Below, one piece after another: positions 1-12,900 of a stretch of 64,000 nucleotides of DNA. The stretch's first letter is position 1; the number at the start of each line of letters is the position of its first letter. The notes beneath the pieces were generated by a model. That model was not told the DNA's origin. It ran no database searches and saw nothing but the letters and a program-made list of their open reading frames with translations. Origin of the DNA: Onchidella celtica (Eukaryota > Mollusca > Gastropoda > Systellommatophora > Onchidiidae); contig OZ007579.1 in the NCBI GenBank assembly GCA_963931925.1, forward strand, positions 42,325,197 through 42,389,196. Reading direction: 5' to 3'. A program made the translations under genes and the position numbers.

Positions 1-569
1 ACCCACAGCGTTTACATCCAGCGCTCTCACTCCCAGTGAGGGCCGCATGGTGAGAGTCCATATTAATTTGTAATGATGAAAGTGAACCGTTCTACTTACT
101 TTTGAAGACAGTTTCAGAGCTACCGCCAGACAACGCATGGTTGTACAAGCATTCTCCATGGCGTGTCTAGAGGAAATGTCCATATCATAACATGTCTCAT
201 TGAATTAATAGAATTTAAACTGTTATATCCGTCGCCACGTGCGCGGATTCTATTTGGCATATAACTCATATGACCTGCAAGTAGTTAGAGTGAATAAGTT
301 AGTCTTTATAGAAAGCTGTAGTTTCATTAGTTAGATTCAGTTGCCTTTGAATTGATATTTATATTTATAATTATATTTGTTACATTAATTCCTGTAATTA
401 AACTGCCCTACAGTTCTGCTAAAAATCAAAGCAATTGATTTATTTAGTTTTTAGAGTGCAAGTATTTTTTTTGTGTGTTCGTCGATTGTGGGAGCGGACC
501 TCGAAAGAGTGTCAGTCGAATTATCCCCATCTAACCCACATCGCGACAGGTAGGATCGACTACATAGTA

Positions 570-1000
570 TTCTCAAGGACGAAAAACTCGGATGGCACGT
601 TGTGCATGTTAGATACCTTGGCAGGTGAAAGCCGAGAAGAGCACGCCTAACTAGGCCAGCTGAGCGGGCACAATTATACAAAAAAAGCAACGATAAACAA
701 GCTAATCCCTTCCCCCACCCTACCCATCAAATGGGATCAAACAAGTTTACAATTCTCAATCGCGAAAAACTCGGATGGCACGTTGCCCATGTTAAAGATA
801 CCTTGGCAGTTGAAAGCCGGGAAGACTAGGCCTAACAAGGCCAGCTGCCCGGGCACAATTATAAACAAAACAACAAAAAAACTAATCCCTTCCTCCACCC
901 CACCCCCACCCTCACCTATCAAATGGGATCAAACAAGTATACAATTCTAAAGGGCGAAAAACTCGGATGGCACGTTGCGCACGTTAAAGATACCCTTGAA
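570..1000 (+). repeat. Three fragments of the SINE body
   Basis: CGAAAAACTCGGATGGCACG ... TACCTTGGCAGGTGAAAGCC occurs at about 580-680, again at 765-862 and partly at 955-1000. These are diverged relatives of the SINE body at 46550-46670, arranged in direct order with T/C-rich spacers and repeated CAAATGGGATCAAACAAGT. Confidence 0.75.
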
Positions 1001-1985
1001 GTCTAAAGCAAATAAATGGGTATAAAATGCAAACTTTGAATGAAGTTCTCACATACATCAGACCAGAGACGAAATTTACATCTTTTAATTTTATGAAAAA
1101 GTGTAGAGATAACCAGGGTAGCAGAAAAAGGGTAATGAAGTAGGAAAGAGACCAGGTCTGCGATTAAAAAAACAACAACAAAAACTCACTAAAATCGAGC
1201 CGCAGTGTTCTGATGATAATGAAAGTTAAAAAAGTGTTACTCATGTTGCAGCTTCCTCAGTCTTCCAACTATCTTCCCTGAAATTTCCTGTTTGGGGGCA
1301 CTATTTCTTATTGAATTTCAATTTGCTTGAAGATTAAAAAAGAAACAAACAAACAAACAAACAAACAACAACAACAAAACTTCCTTTAAAAGAAATTCGG
1401 GATGATCAAGTGGAAAATTTCATTCACATATTGATTGTACATATGGGATTCCTTAGCTTTAAGAGAACACGTATACTACAAACATCTATAAGTTTGGGGC
1501 CTACTCAATTGGAAACAAAGAAATGATCAAAGGAAATCGCCGCTTGGAAAGAACGGTGCTGTGCAGAGACTTCAAATTCAAGATTTGTAGGGTCATGATA
1601 AATGTAAGACTGCATGCAAAAATTCAGTTTATCAGTATTTGATCAATGACGTTTTACGGCTTCTTCAAGCAAACAAAAAGACTATGCCCTTTAACCTTAT
1701 ACCAAAATTTGAATTAGCAGTTCACAAAAACACAGCAGGTGATCTCCACAGCACACAAGTCATGCATTAGTTCAAACACAAAAATATTGGGACTGTACTA
1801 TGAGTGAAAAGGTGTATGTCTGATGTCCAATTTACTATAATACAATAGACATAAACTTCAAGTCTGCATTATAGCAGATCCCTTGAAGTTTATGAACTAA
1901 TACATCACGCACTCCATACGCACTCGGTCAGTCTAGCAGACAACGCACTCGGCGGAACTCTTCACCTTTGTATTTAACGATCGAT
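1001..1985. other. Intergenic stretch, nothing recognised
   Basis: AT-rich with an (AAAC)n run at about 1345-1375. A possible short inverted pair CATAAACTTCAAG and CTTGAAGTTTATG (1849-1895). No gene. Confidence 0.5.
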
Positions 1986-1989
1986 TGCA

Positions 1990-2208
1990 CCGTCTTGGTC
2001 TAGTGGGTCTTGGTGTGCTTGGTCTAATGGGTCTTGGTGTGCTTGGTCTAATGGGTCTTGGTGTGCTTGGTCTAATGGGTCTTGGTGTGCTTGGTCTAAT
2101 GGGTCTTGGTGTGCTTGGTCTAATGGGTCTTGGTGTGCTTGGTCTAATGGGTCTTGGTGTGCTTGGTCTAATGGGTCTTGGTGTGCTTGGTCTAATGGGT
2201 CTTGGGTA
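1990..2208 (+). repeat. 24-bp minisatellite, about 9 copies
   Basis: Unit GGTCTTGGTGTGCTTGG followed by TCTAATG, nearly perfect. Open in frames on both strands (GVLGLMGL on plus, QDPLDQAH on minus) simply because 24 is divisible by three. Confidence 0.95.
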
Positions 2209-2222
2209 AAACTATTAAACAA

Positions 2223-3309
2223 AAATCACTTTCATTTTAGCTTTTAATTCTGTTGCCACAGAGGATTAGAAATAAATGAACTTGGTGTTCAACTCAATTC
2301 AAATGAACGGAGCTCGGCCATCCACGTGTTAGTTCAGGGAAAGTCCACTGTTTTTTTTTTCTTCTTTCTTTCTTTTTTTTTTTTATTATCTCAGAAAAGA
2401 AGTTTGGTGGTTGCCCCCAAACCAAACCCAGTCTAAGTCATGGAGGTACTAATATGTTATTAATAGCTCCATGGTCCAAGTCGAAAAGATCGGGAAGGAA
2501 ATTTAGCAGGGCATGCTGCGCGCGCATAAGGGAATCCCCAGCCGGTGGGGAACCGAGGCAGAAATAAACATGCGTGACGCCAGAAGTGTCTGAAGTACAT
2601 TGTAAATTTTAGTAATGCGGTCCGGACAGACAAGATGGTGGATATGCGCATTCTACCCATTGACTGCTTATGAAACAAAGCAAAAAGAAACAAAATTAGC
2701 AGACCCGGGTGTGAAATAATTTCAGAATTATTCGAACGAATATTCGTCGCGGATCGCTATTGAAATGCTCGAACAGTTGTGTCTAATACTCCACCACAAC
2801 ATGGAGATATTTTTCCTCACACCACTGAATAAGTTTACGGACTTCGTCGAATCACAAAAGAAATGATTTGTAACACGATAATTCCTTCGACGGCTGGAAA
2901 TGTAATAACAATGTTGTCTTTGTTGTAGTTCATTGGTGTTATGAGTATCTCACCACGGGTTCCCAACCGCTGAGTACTCGCCATTCCCAAGGCTTGGGGG
3001 AGTGGAGGGGGGGGGGTAACTTTGCTGATTCTTGATTTGTACATAATATGTACATAATATTATTTTGAAATAATATTTTTGAAAAAAAAACAACAACAAA
3101 AAACAGTGGTTAAGACGAAAATTTGAAGTCGGCCCTACTTAGTGACAAAAGAGTTTTTTTTTTTTAATCTGTTCCTACAGTTTTGAATTTAACGATCTGT
3201 GTTTAATACATCATGTAATTACAGTGTTTGCCATGCTACATATATTCTAATTCAGATGAAAATAGCTTTGGGGAAAACGAAGTCTCTCCGCCAGCAAACC
3301 TAAGGACTT
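2223..3309. other. Intergenic stretch, nothing recognised
   Basis: T-rich tract at 2350-2385, a G run at 3007-3016 and A-rich stretches. Frames of about 70-77 codons show no motif. Confidence 0.45.
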
Positions 3310-3490
3310 CCAAAGTGGAGGATTGACGTCAAGCTTGCACATGGGAAGGACATCGTTCCACCGTAGATCCGCTGGTTACAATATCGCGCCGAGGTCGGTT
3401 TGATGTAGGGAATCCGCCCCGAAGATAATCTCACCAGTCCTACGGAATTCTACGTCGGACTGACGTGGTGATGAGGGCTAGACAAATTGG
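3310..3490 (+). repeat. Dispersed repeat related to 47590-47780
   Basis: GACGTCAAGCTTGCACATGG ... GGTTTGATGTAGGGAATCCG ... CAGTCCTACGGAATTCTACG. Diverged copy of the later segment. Confidence 0.6.
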
Positions 3491-3554
3491 TCTTTTCACC
3501 TACCCAAGGCGTAAATTTCTTGGTTCTGGATTTGTACACATTAAAAAACAGAAA

Positions 3555-3850
3555 ATCTGAAGCTGAGAGAGAAATTTGAAATCGGCCTAGTTTGTCAAAA
3601 ATTCATATTCTTTTCTTTTCCTACTGTTTTGGACTTAACGATCTGTATTTATACCGCTGAAGTTGAGATAACAGAAGGAAATTTGAAGTCGGTCTAGTTT
3701 GGGAAAAAATAGTTATTTTTCCCCTATTGTTTTGGACGTAACAATCTGTATTTATACCGCTGAAGCTGAGATAACAGAATGAAATTTGAAGTTGGTCTAG
3801 TTATTTTTTTCCCTATTGTTTTGGACGTAACGTTCTGTATTAAATATCTA
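3555..3850 (+). repeat. Imperfect tandem repeat of about 105 bp, three copies
   Basis: Units carry GAAATTTGAAGTCGGTCTAG, CCCTATTGTTTTGGACGTAA and CTGTATTTATACCGCTGAAG. A fourth, more diverged copy lies at about 3115-3205. Confidence 0.8.
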
Positions 3851-4720
3851 TGCCCTGAAATTACCCTATTGTCAATGTAGCCGACCAGTTCAGAGGGTAA
3901 TAAATGTAGGAAAAAGGAAATATTATAGGCCAAGGTATCCAACGCAAAATCAAGATTTACTATCGTATAATTTTTAAACTAATTAATATCTTCTATAATA
4001 GCCTACCCTATATTTTCGAGTAAAGTATTTCGGTATGCTGATCTGAGGCACCATTTTGCGCCTTGGTCTTCATATCAAACCAGCGTCACTTCGGGCCACA
4101 TTACTTTGACCAAAGTCCGAGAATCCAAGGCTGGGACTCGCACATGATAGGTATCCGTATTTGTTAAACGTTCTCCGATTTTTTCATTTTTGTTGTTGTT
4201 GTTTTGTTTTTTTAATTATCTATCCTGTTTCATATTTTTTGTCCCTAAGAAGATTATTACACCGAAACGTTGATTTGTCTTTCCTTTTTCTTAGCGTTTT
4301 ATTGTAGCGTTTCTGCATTATTTCTTCCGAGAGTCTTTGCTACATACAACTTTTTCTTTGTGCCAAATTTTGACTGAACAAAATGCAGGGTATGAGGGTA
4401 AATTTACTTTCGAAAAGTTGCCAGGGGTCACAGAGACGCAAAAGGTAGGGAACCCTTGGTGTACACGACAGAGACAAGAACACAGCCCTGGGGCAACCCC
4501 GTATTAGTTACAATAAACTTTGATGACACATTGTTAAGCTTGACGTATTGCGGTCTTACTGTCAGAAAATCAAAACCCTATGAAATTATATGATCATTAA
4601 ATTTTAACAATTTGTCAATCATCAGGTGTGGCTGAATGGAGTTAGATGAAGGAAAATCTATGTTGCACTGTTTCTGGTCTCAATAATAATGATGGTTAAA
4701 TATTCAAAAACAATAGTAAT
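3851..4720. other. Intergenic stretch, nothing recognised
   Basis: AT-rich, no gene. The phrase ATTACACCGAAACGTTGATTT (about 4255) and neighbouring text look like generic repeat DNA. Confidence 0.4.
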
Positions 4721-5132
4721 CAGGGGTGTATCTACGGAAAATACTGCCTATGACAAGGACTGAAGTTGTACCATGTCAAAACATGATACCCATCCATTAC
4801 ATAACTTTAGCGGCGGGGCAACATTTTTGCGACGCTGAGGGGCCGCGCGCCCTATCCCGTTTCGCCTGCTGCACGGCATGCAAACGCAGATCTTTGCTTG
4901 CTTGGCAAAGAGTTTACCGTGCTGCACGCCACGCGAAAGATTGCTTGCATTGCACGGGTGGTTAATTTTAACTTCGTGCGCGCGGAGCCTAAAGCTTGAA
5001 GTCCCCTTCGCAACCAATAACAATAGGGCAACATCTAAAATTCACTCATTAAAACACGTTTCTTCTGGGCCCCTCCGGGATTAGGAGCCCTGAGGCTTAA
5101 GCATCCGTAGTTTCATAATAGATTCGCCACTG
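4721..5132. mobile_element. Possible hAT-like non-autonomous element
   Basis: Starts CAGGGGTGTATCTACGG and ends, reversed, CAGTGGCGAATCTATTATG. These fit the CAGNGGCGNATC style of hAT ends. The 412-bp GC-richer interior has no transposase. The 8-bp flanks do not match, so the target duplication is lost or the call is wrong. Confidence 0.4.
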
Positions 5133-5338
5133 TTTAACTTTACCATAATACAGGGTGTCAGCTAAAGATGCAATTCAAACTCCTTAATCTTTCGATCAAT
5201 AAATTATAGCACCACATGAAAATAATGCTTGCACCTTGTTTACACCTGGTAAAATTATTGTCTCTGTCGAACATTAACAGAAAACATTCACCCCCCCTCC
5301 CCCCCCCCCCCCCCGCCGCACATTTTTCAAATGGCACC

Positions 5339-5525
5339 CAGAGCATGGGCGAAACTAGGGGGAAGCAAGCAAGTAAAAAAAAAGCGCCAGGACACCAAAT
5401 ACGGGAACTAAGGAGTTTTAAAAAGTGCTGAAAAGGTGCCACTTCTGAAGAATGTGTTCACGGAGGGGGGGGGGGGGGGGCGGGGCGCTTTTCTTGCTCA
5501 CCCACTACACTAGTCCGCCACTTGC
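5339..5525. mobile_element. Small inverted-repeat element (MITE)
   Basis: GGGCGAAACTAGGGGGAAGC ... AAAGCGCC at 5349-5388 pairs with CGGGGCGCTTTTCTTGCTCA ... CTAGTCCGCCACTTG at 5481-5525. Arms of about 40 bases enclose a 95-bp centre with poly-G. A long poly-C lies just outside at about 5286-5315. Confidence 0.5.
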
Positions 5526-5569
5526 CCAGGGCACCTGACATGCCTATCGTACTTCAGATACGCCACTGA

Positions 5570-6250
5570 CAGTAACAATAACAGCGTTATCATTCATGCT
5601 ATTATTGCTACTTGCTAGTTTTTCTGTGTGCCCAGTTCGGTCCGGCATTGACTTTGTGAGTAAATATTGTCAAAACAGAGATGATTTTCACCAGCTCCTT
5701 CTCCTCCCGGTATAAAAGTGTCATTTATGTAAGCAAACAACACTAAATTGCTCTCAAAATGGCCACCAGAGTACCATTTTCTATTTCATCCATCGCCGAC
5801 GGCCAAAATCCCACGGTTCGAGAATTAATTTTTGTTTGACATCAGTCTCGAGAGTTTCGTATTTATAAATTGGATTGTCCGTCTACTGTGCCATTTTACC
5901 ACGAGCTCACTAACAATCTTGGCACCTTCTTTGTCCATATTGGCTCTGAAATCACCCTTCTTCTTCTTGTTTCTTTTCCAAGAGGATGAGATCAAGCAGG
6001 ATTGCAACTTGGAGCCAGTTTTTAAGTCTTCAGCATCAAAAACACTTGGACATTGTTTGAGCTGCAATATCTGGACAAAGCAGTCTTCTCTACGCTTAGT
6101 TTTACACTAGTTATGAGTGGAAGACTTCAAATTCCATCCAATTAAACAAAAACGTCAGTGTCTATACAGAAAATACATGTTAATGACCAGTCATCATTTG
6201 GCGTGCCATAGCTCTATACTGACAGTTCACGAACGGCAATTTCATTGGCT
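5570..6250. other. Upstream of the GPCR, no gene recognised
   Basis: Overlapping 80- to 92-codon frames on both strands at 5825-6110 (minus: KLQSCLISSSWKRNKKKKGD) show no family I know. They could be a decayed exon or chance. Confidence 0.35.
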
Positions 6251-6351
6251 GTTTGCACCGAACAGTTAAATTCTATGAAAATGTCACCCGACAACCTGTC
6301 CAGCATCCAGAACATCTTGGCCTTGCTAACTCACGGAAGATTTTATTTGAC

Positions 6352-6433
6352 GAAACTGAGCAAGGGGCTCTGATTAAATGTTTCTTATTGTACGAAACTG
6401 AGCAAGGGACTCTGATTAAATGTTTCTTATTTC
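6352..6433 (+). repeat. 42-bp tandem duplication upstream of the GPCR start
   Basis: Two near-identical copies of a unit running from GAAACTGAGCAAGGG to TAAATGTTTCTTATT stand head to tail about 115 bases before the receptor ATG, in the probable 5' UTR or promoter. No regulatory role can be read from it. Confidence 0.7.
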
Positions 6434-6547
6434 GCTTCCAACTTCGTATCCAATGTTTAGGCCACGTTAATTTAACACTCAAGAGTTCCTTTAGTTAATT
6501 CAAAGTCCATTCAAAGGAAACGTGATTCGTCATCGATCCAGTGAGGC

Positions 6548-6985
6548 ATGTCTGTTTTTGATAGTCCATGTGTCAATTCAAGTAAATCTGGATGTCAAGA
6601 CAAAACCGTCTTGATGTTGAGTACAACATTTATGAAGGAATTTTTGTCGTATTTTACATTCATCAATACAATGGTCTTCACTCCTTTGGTCTCACTGACT
6701 GGAATTGTGACCAATATCATCAACATTGTTGTGTTTATCAAACTGGGCGCGTTTGACACAATGAATATGACACTTCTGAGTTTGGCCATTGCAGATTTGA
6801 TCTCAGTTTTAGCGCTCATGCAATACTTTCCCCTCTGCCCCCTGTTTTACCCTGCAGGAGCTCGAAATTGTTCTTCGTTAATTTTGATGGTGAGCACACC
6901 TTTTACTTGGGCCAACAATGTGGCTAGCTGGATCACCGCGTTTGCAGCATTGGAGAGATATCTTTGTGTGAAGTTCCCACTAAAG
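6548..6985 (+). CDS. GPCR exon 1 (N-terminus to TM3/ERY)
   Basis: This exon encodes residues 1-146 and ends immediately after ERYLCVKFPLK, the start of the second intracellular loop. Splicing at AAAG|GTTAG gives ...FPLK-IKASLTTRRK..., a natural second loop. Without splicing the frame stays open into the adjoining minisatellite and soon stops, so the unspliced reading is not meaningful. The last 31 bases of the exon are themselves the first unit of the 33-bp minisatellite that follows. Confidence 0.85.
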
Positions 6986-9900
6986 GTTAGATATATTTTA
7001 TGTGAAGATACCAGTAAGGGTTAGATTCCTTTGTGCAAAGATCCCACTAAAGGTTAGATATCTTTATGTGAAGATATCAGTAAGGGTTAGATTTCTTTGT
7101 GTGAAGATATCACTGAAAATTAGATTTTGTGTAAAGATACCAATAAGGGCTAGATATCTTTGTGTGAAGATACCACTTAAGGTTAGATATCTTTGTGTAA
7201 AGATACCAATAAAGGTTAGATATCTTTGTGTGAAGAACACACATAAAACTTTCGATATCTTTGCGTGAAGATCTCACAATAGGTTAGATATCTTTATGTG
7301 AAGAACTGAAGGTTAAATGACTGTGTGAAGATGACACCTAAATTTAGATATAATTTATGTTTGTGTGTAGATCGCACTAAATGTTAGATTTATATGGAGA
7401 ACTTCACTAAAGAGTAGATATCTTTGTGCGAAGAACTCGCGTTAGATAGCTTTGAGTGAAGATGCCACGTAAGGTTAGGTAATTATCTTTGTGTGAAGAT
7501 TCCACTGAATGTCAGATATCTTTGTGTCAAGATCCCACTCAAAGTTCGATAAATATCCTGGTTGAAGATCGCACTAAATGTTAGTTTGCGTGAAGATCTC
7601 ACCAAAGACTAGATCGTGTGTGAAGATCCCAATAAAATTTAGCTGTATAATATAAAAAAAAATCGATTCATTGTACATCTGTATCTAGTGTCTTTGATAA
7701 TATCTATGTGTGAAGATACCACTTCATATTATTCTATTTGTGAAGGTTCCTCGAACGTTCCTATCAATAATTATTGTCAATAACTGTAAAACGGTGTTTG
7801 GTAAGTTGAGTAATGAGGATTTTGCGATTGACCGGGAGAAATTCAGGAATGCACAATGCATGTATTCTGAGAACGAGTTAGCCCGCGGATTCGGGGAATA
7901 CACAGATATGATTCTTAAAGTTGAGTTTCTATCAACAGTTTGTAAACTGAGGCGCAGAACGAAATTTCCTGTCATACCTTTTAATTCTACTCGGAGAAAA
8001 CACGTCCATTTTTTTTTCGGCTCAAAATGTTGGAACACCTTCCTTCCATTCAACTCAGAGACATGCTACTCTAATACTAGACTGCCCACCCCTTTTTTTG
8101 CCAGCACGCAAAGCGAAACCCTATCTCGGATGGCGGCCGCCATTTTCCTAACATGGCAAAACAAACCGCAGAGCTCTACGGGGTGAGCCGCAGAAAGGCC
8201 AGATGTAAGACGATAGCTGGCAAAAGGTTATATTTAAGGAGCCCTGAACACATAACTAATTTAAACACTGTGCAAGGCTTCAGCCTTTGGGGCGTATATT
8301 ATGGCACATCTCACAGTGAAAGAAACGAAAGTAGATAGATTATACAAAAAAAAAAAATATACACATAAATTAAAACTGATGTTTATAATCTGGTAGTGCC
8401 AATATATTAAATAATTTTTATGCATAAACTATTTTTGTTCTCCTGTTGTCTTTCATTCATCCTCCTGATCTGCGTCTTTCTCTCCTCCTGTTTTTCACCC
8501 ACAATATCATGCGTCACATTCTATTGTTGTGTTGTTTTCTTCACCTCTTCTTTTTTTTTTTGTCAGACCAGTTTTCACTCATACTACTTTTGTCACACTG
8601 CTGGCTCTTTTAGTTTCTCCCATAGAACTCATTTTCAGTTATTTTTCTGTTCTTTAACATACAGGATAAATCGAAGTTACCCTAAAGAGATACTAGGTAC
8701 AATAAGGTAAGATACTCCATTTTTCGCCCCTCTAAAAAGATCGTGCTGTGACCGGGGCCTATGGTGCACAGCATGAAAGAATGCTTGACATTAATGATGA
8801 ATTCATTATGCAGATTTGTTGCAGTGCTACTGCTACAGTGCTACTTTAAGTTAAGTTGATTTACATTTCTATTTCTAACTAGCAATCGTTTCCTTGAATG
8901 AACAGGATTAAATAAAGGTAGTAACCTGGAGCAAAGTTAGCAATGATCAGTTTCTCGGGCGATATTTTGCCATACTGTAATAGCCCCCGTGGCAACGTCA
9001 GTGGGCCTCTGTACCGTGAGCAGTCTAGTAAAAAAGTAGCATGTCTCTGGTTCAACTCAGTCATTGCTCAAAGTCAACCAAAGAGTTAAAACTATAGCGA
9101 ACTTCCTTTAAAATAATCACGCGCACACCCTTACGTCTATCTAAGGGGTAATATATTTTGTAGAATTTAAAGCTTAGCGGTTAAAAAAACCTTTCATGAT
9201 TGCAATTCCTTTAAATGATAATGATGACGCAAAATTACTTTTAGTTTCCTAATTTTAGACTAATGCATAATAGTTTCTAGTGATTATGACTCAGTCTTTG
9301 TTGCTTAATTCCACTGACCCGGGTTCTTACATCAGTGTCGCTGTGTCTATGGAATAAAAGTTTGAACCTGAACCAAGGATATTAGAGACAATAAAAGTTT
9401 GAACCTGACCAAAGGATATTAGAGACAATAAAAGTTTGAACCTGAACACCAAGGATATTAGAGACAATAAAAGTTTGAACCTGACCCAAGGATATTAGAG
9501 ACAATAAAAGTTTGAATGTGACCCAAGGATATTAGAGACAATAAAAGTTTGAACCTGATCCAAGGATATTAGAGACAATAAAAGTTTGAACCTGACCCAA
9601 GGATATTAGAGACAATAAAAGTTTGAACCTGAACACCAAGGATATTAGAGACAATAAAAGTTTGAACCTGAACACCAAGGATATTAGAGACAATAAAAGT
9701 TTGAACCTGAACACCAAGGATATTAGAGACAATAAAAGTTTGAACCTGAACACCAAGGATATTAGAGACAATAAAAGTTTGAACCTGAACACCAAGGATA
9801 TTAGAGACAATAAAAGTTTGAACCTGAACACCAAGGATATTAGAGACAATAAAAGTTTGAACCTGAACACCAAGGATATTAGAGACAATAAAAGTTTGAA

Positions 9901-12900
9901 CCTGAACACCAAGGATATTAGAGACAATAAAATTTTGAACCTGAACACCAAGGATATTAGAGACAATAAAAATTTGAACCTGAACACCAAGGATATTAGA
10001 GACAATAAAAGTTTGAACCTGAACACCAAGGATATTAGAGACAATAAAAGTTTGAACCTGAACACCAAGGATATTAGAGACAATAAAAGTTTGAACCTGA
10101 ACACCAAGGATATTAGAGACAATAAAAGTTTGAACCTGAACACCAAGGATATTAGAGACAATAAAAGTTTGAACCTGAACACCAAGGATATTAGAGACAA
10201 TAAAAGTTTGAACCTGAACACCAAGGATATTAGAGACAATAAAAGTTTGAAGCTGAACACCAAGGATATTAGAGACAATAAAAGTTTGAACCTGAACACC
10301 AAGGATATTAGAGACAATAAAAGTTTGAACCTGAACACCAAGGATATTAGAGACAATAAAAGTTTGAACCTGAACACCAAGGATATTAGAGACAATAAAA
10401 GTTTGAACCTGAACACCAAGGATATTAGAGACAATAAAAGTTTGAACCTGAACACCAAGGATATTAGAGACAATAAAAGTTTGAACCTGAACACCAAGGA
10501 TATTAGAGACAATAAAAGTTTGAACCTGAACACCAAGGATATTAGAGACAATAAAAGTTTGAACCTGAACACCAAGGATATTAGAGACAATAAAAGTTTG
10601 AACCTGAACACCAAGGATATTAGAGACAATAAAAGTTTGAACCTGAACACTAAGGATATTAGACACAATAAAAGTTTGAACCTGAACACCAAGGATATTA
10701 GAGACAATAAAAGTTTGAACCTGAACACCAAGGATATTAGAGACAATAAAAGTTTGAACCTGAACACCAAGGATATTAGAGACAATAAAAGTTTGAACCT
10801 GAACACCAAGGATATTAGAGACAATAAAAGTTGTTTGAACCTGAACACCAAGGATATTAGAGACAATAAAAGTTTGAACCTGAACACCAAGGATATTAGA
10901 GACAATAAAAGTTTGAACCTGAACACCAAGGATATTAGAGACAATAAAAGTTGTTTGAACCTGAACACCAAGGATATTAGAGACAATAAAAGTTGTTTGA
11001 ACCTGAACACCAAGGATATTAGAGACAATAAAAGTTGTTTGAACCTGAACACCAAGGATATTAGAGACAATAAAAGTTGTTTGAACCTGAACACCAAGGA
11101 TATTAGAGACAATAAAAGTTGTTTGAACCTGGACACCAAGGATATTAGAGACAATAAAAGTTTTTTGAACCTGAACACCAAGGATATTAGAGACAATAAA
11201 AGTTTGAACCTGAACACCAAGGATATTAGAGACAATAAAAGTTGTTTGAACCTGAACACCAAGGATATTAGAGACAATAAAAGTTGTTTGAACCTGAACA
11301 CCAAGGATATTAGAGACAATAAAAGTTGTTTGAACCTGAACACCAAGGATATTAGAGACAATAAAAGTTGTTTGAACCTGAACACCAAGGATATTAGAGA
11401 CAATAAAAGTTGTTTGAACCTGAACACCAAGGATATTAGAGACAATAAAAGTTGTTTGAACCTGAACACCAAGGATATTAGAGACAATAAAAGTTGTTTG
11501 AACCTGAACACCAAGGATATTAGAGACAATAAAAGTTGTTTGAACCTGAACACCAAGGATATTAGAGACAATAAAAGTTGTTTGAACCTGAACACAAAGG
11601 ATATTAGAGACAATAAAAGTTTGAACCTGAACACCAAGGATATTAGAGACAATAAAAGTTTGAACCTGAACACCAAGGATATTAGAGACAATAAAAGTTT
11701 GAACCTGAACACCAAGGATATTAGAGACAATAAAAGTTTGAACCTGAACACCAAGGATATTAGAGACAATAAAAGTTTGAACCTGAACACCAAGGATATT
11801 AGAGACAATAAAAGTTGGAACCTGAACACCAAGGATATTAGAGACAATAAAAGTTTGAACCTGAACACCAAGGATATTAGAGACAATAAAAGTTGTTTGA
11901 ACCCGAACACCAAGGATATTAGAGACAATAAAAGTTGTTTGAACCTGAACACCAAGGATATTAGAGACAATAAAAGTTTGAACCTGAACACCAAGGATAT
12001 TAGAGACAATAAAAGTTTGAAGCTGAACACCAAGGATATTAGAGACAATAAAAGTTTGAACCTGAACACCAAGGATATTAGAGACAATAAAAGTTTGAAG
12101 CTGAACACCAAGGATATTAGAGACAATAAAAGTTTGAACCTGAACACCAAGGATATTAGAGACAATAAAAGTTGTTTGAACCTGAACACCAAGGATATTA
12201 GAGACAATAAAAGTTGTTTGAACCCGAACACCAAGGATATTAGAGATAATAAAAGTTTGAACCTGAACACCAAGGATATTAGAGACAATAAAAGTTTGAA
12301 CCTGAACACCAAGGATATTAGAGACAATAAAAGTTTGAAGCTGAACACCAAGGATATTAGAGACGATAAAAGTTTGAACCTGAACACCAAGGATATTAGA
12401 GACAATAAAAGTTTGAAGCTGAACACCAAGGATATTAGAGACAATAAAAGTTTGAACCTGAACACCAAGGATATTAGAGACAATAAAAGTTTGAACCTGA
12501 ACACCAAGGATATTAGAGACAATAAAAGTGGTTTGAACCTGAACACCAAGGATATTAGAGACAATAAAAGTTGTTTGAACCTGAACACCAAGGATATTAG
12601 AGACAATAAAAGTTGTTTGAACCTGAACACCAAGGATATTAGAGACAATAAAAGTTTTTTGAACCTGAACACCAAGGATATTAGAGACAATAAAAGTTTG
12701 AACCTGAACACCAAGGATATTAGAGACAATAAAAGTTGTTTGAACCTGAACACCAAGGATATTAGAGACAATAAAAGTTTGAACCTGAACACCAAGGATA
12801 TTAGAGACAATAAAAGTTGTTTGAACCTGAACACCAAGGATATTAGAGACAATAAAAGTTTTTTGAACCTGAACACCAAGGATATTAGAGACAATAAAAG

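Noticed and set aside
1974-2222. 82- and 74-codon frames in the 24-bp minisatellite
   Set aside because: Periodicity artefact open on both strands.
7002-7268. 88-codon frame of KIPLKVRYLCV-type repeats
   Set aside because: It is the translated splice-donor minisatellite, lying past the supported donor.
7710-8186. 158-codon frame in the GPCR intron
   Set aside because: No recognisable domain; it overlaps an equally long antisense frame and starts within minisatellite sequence.
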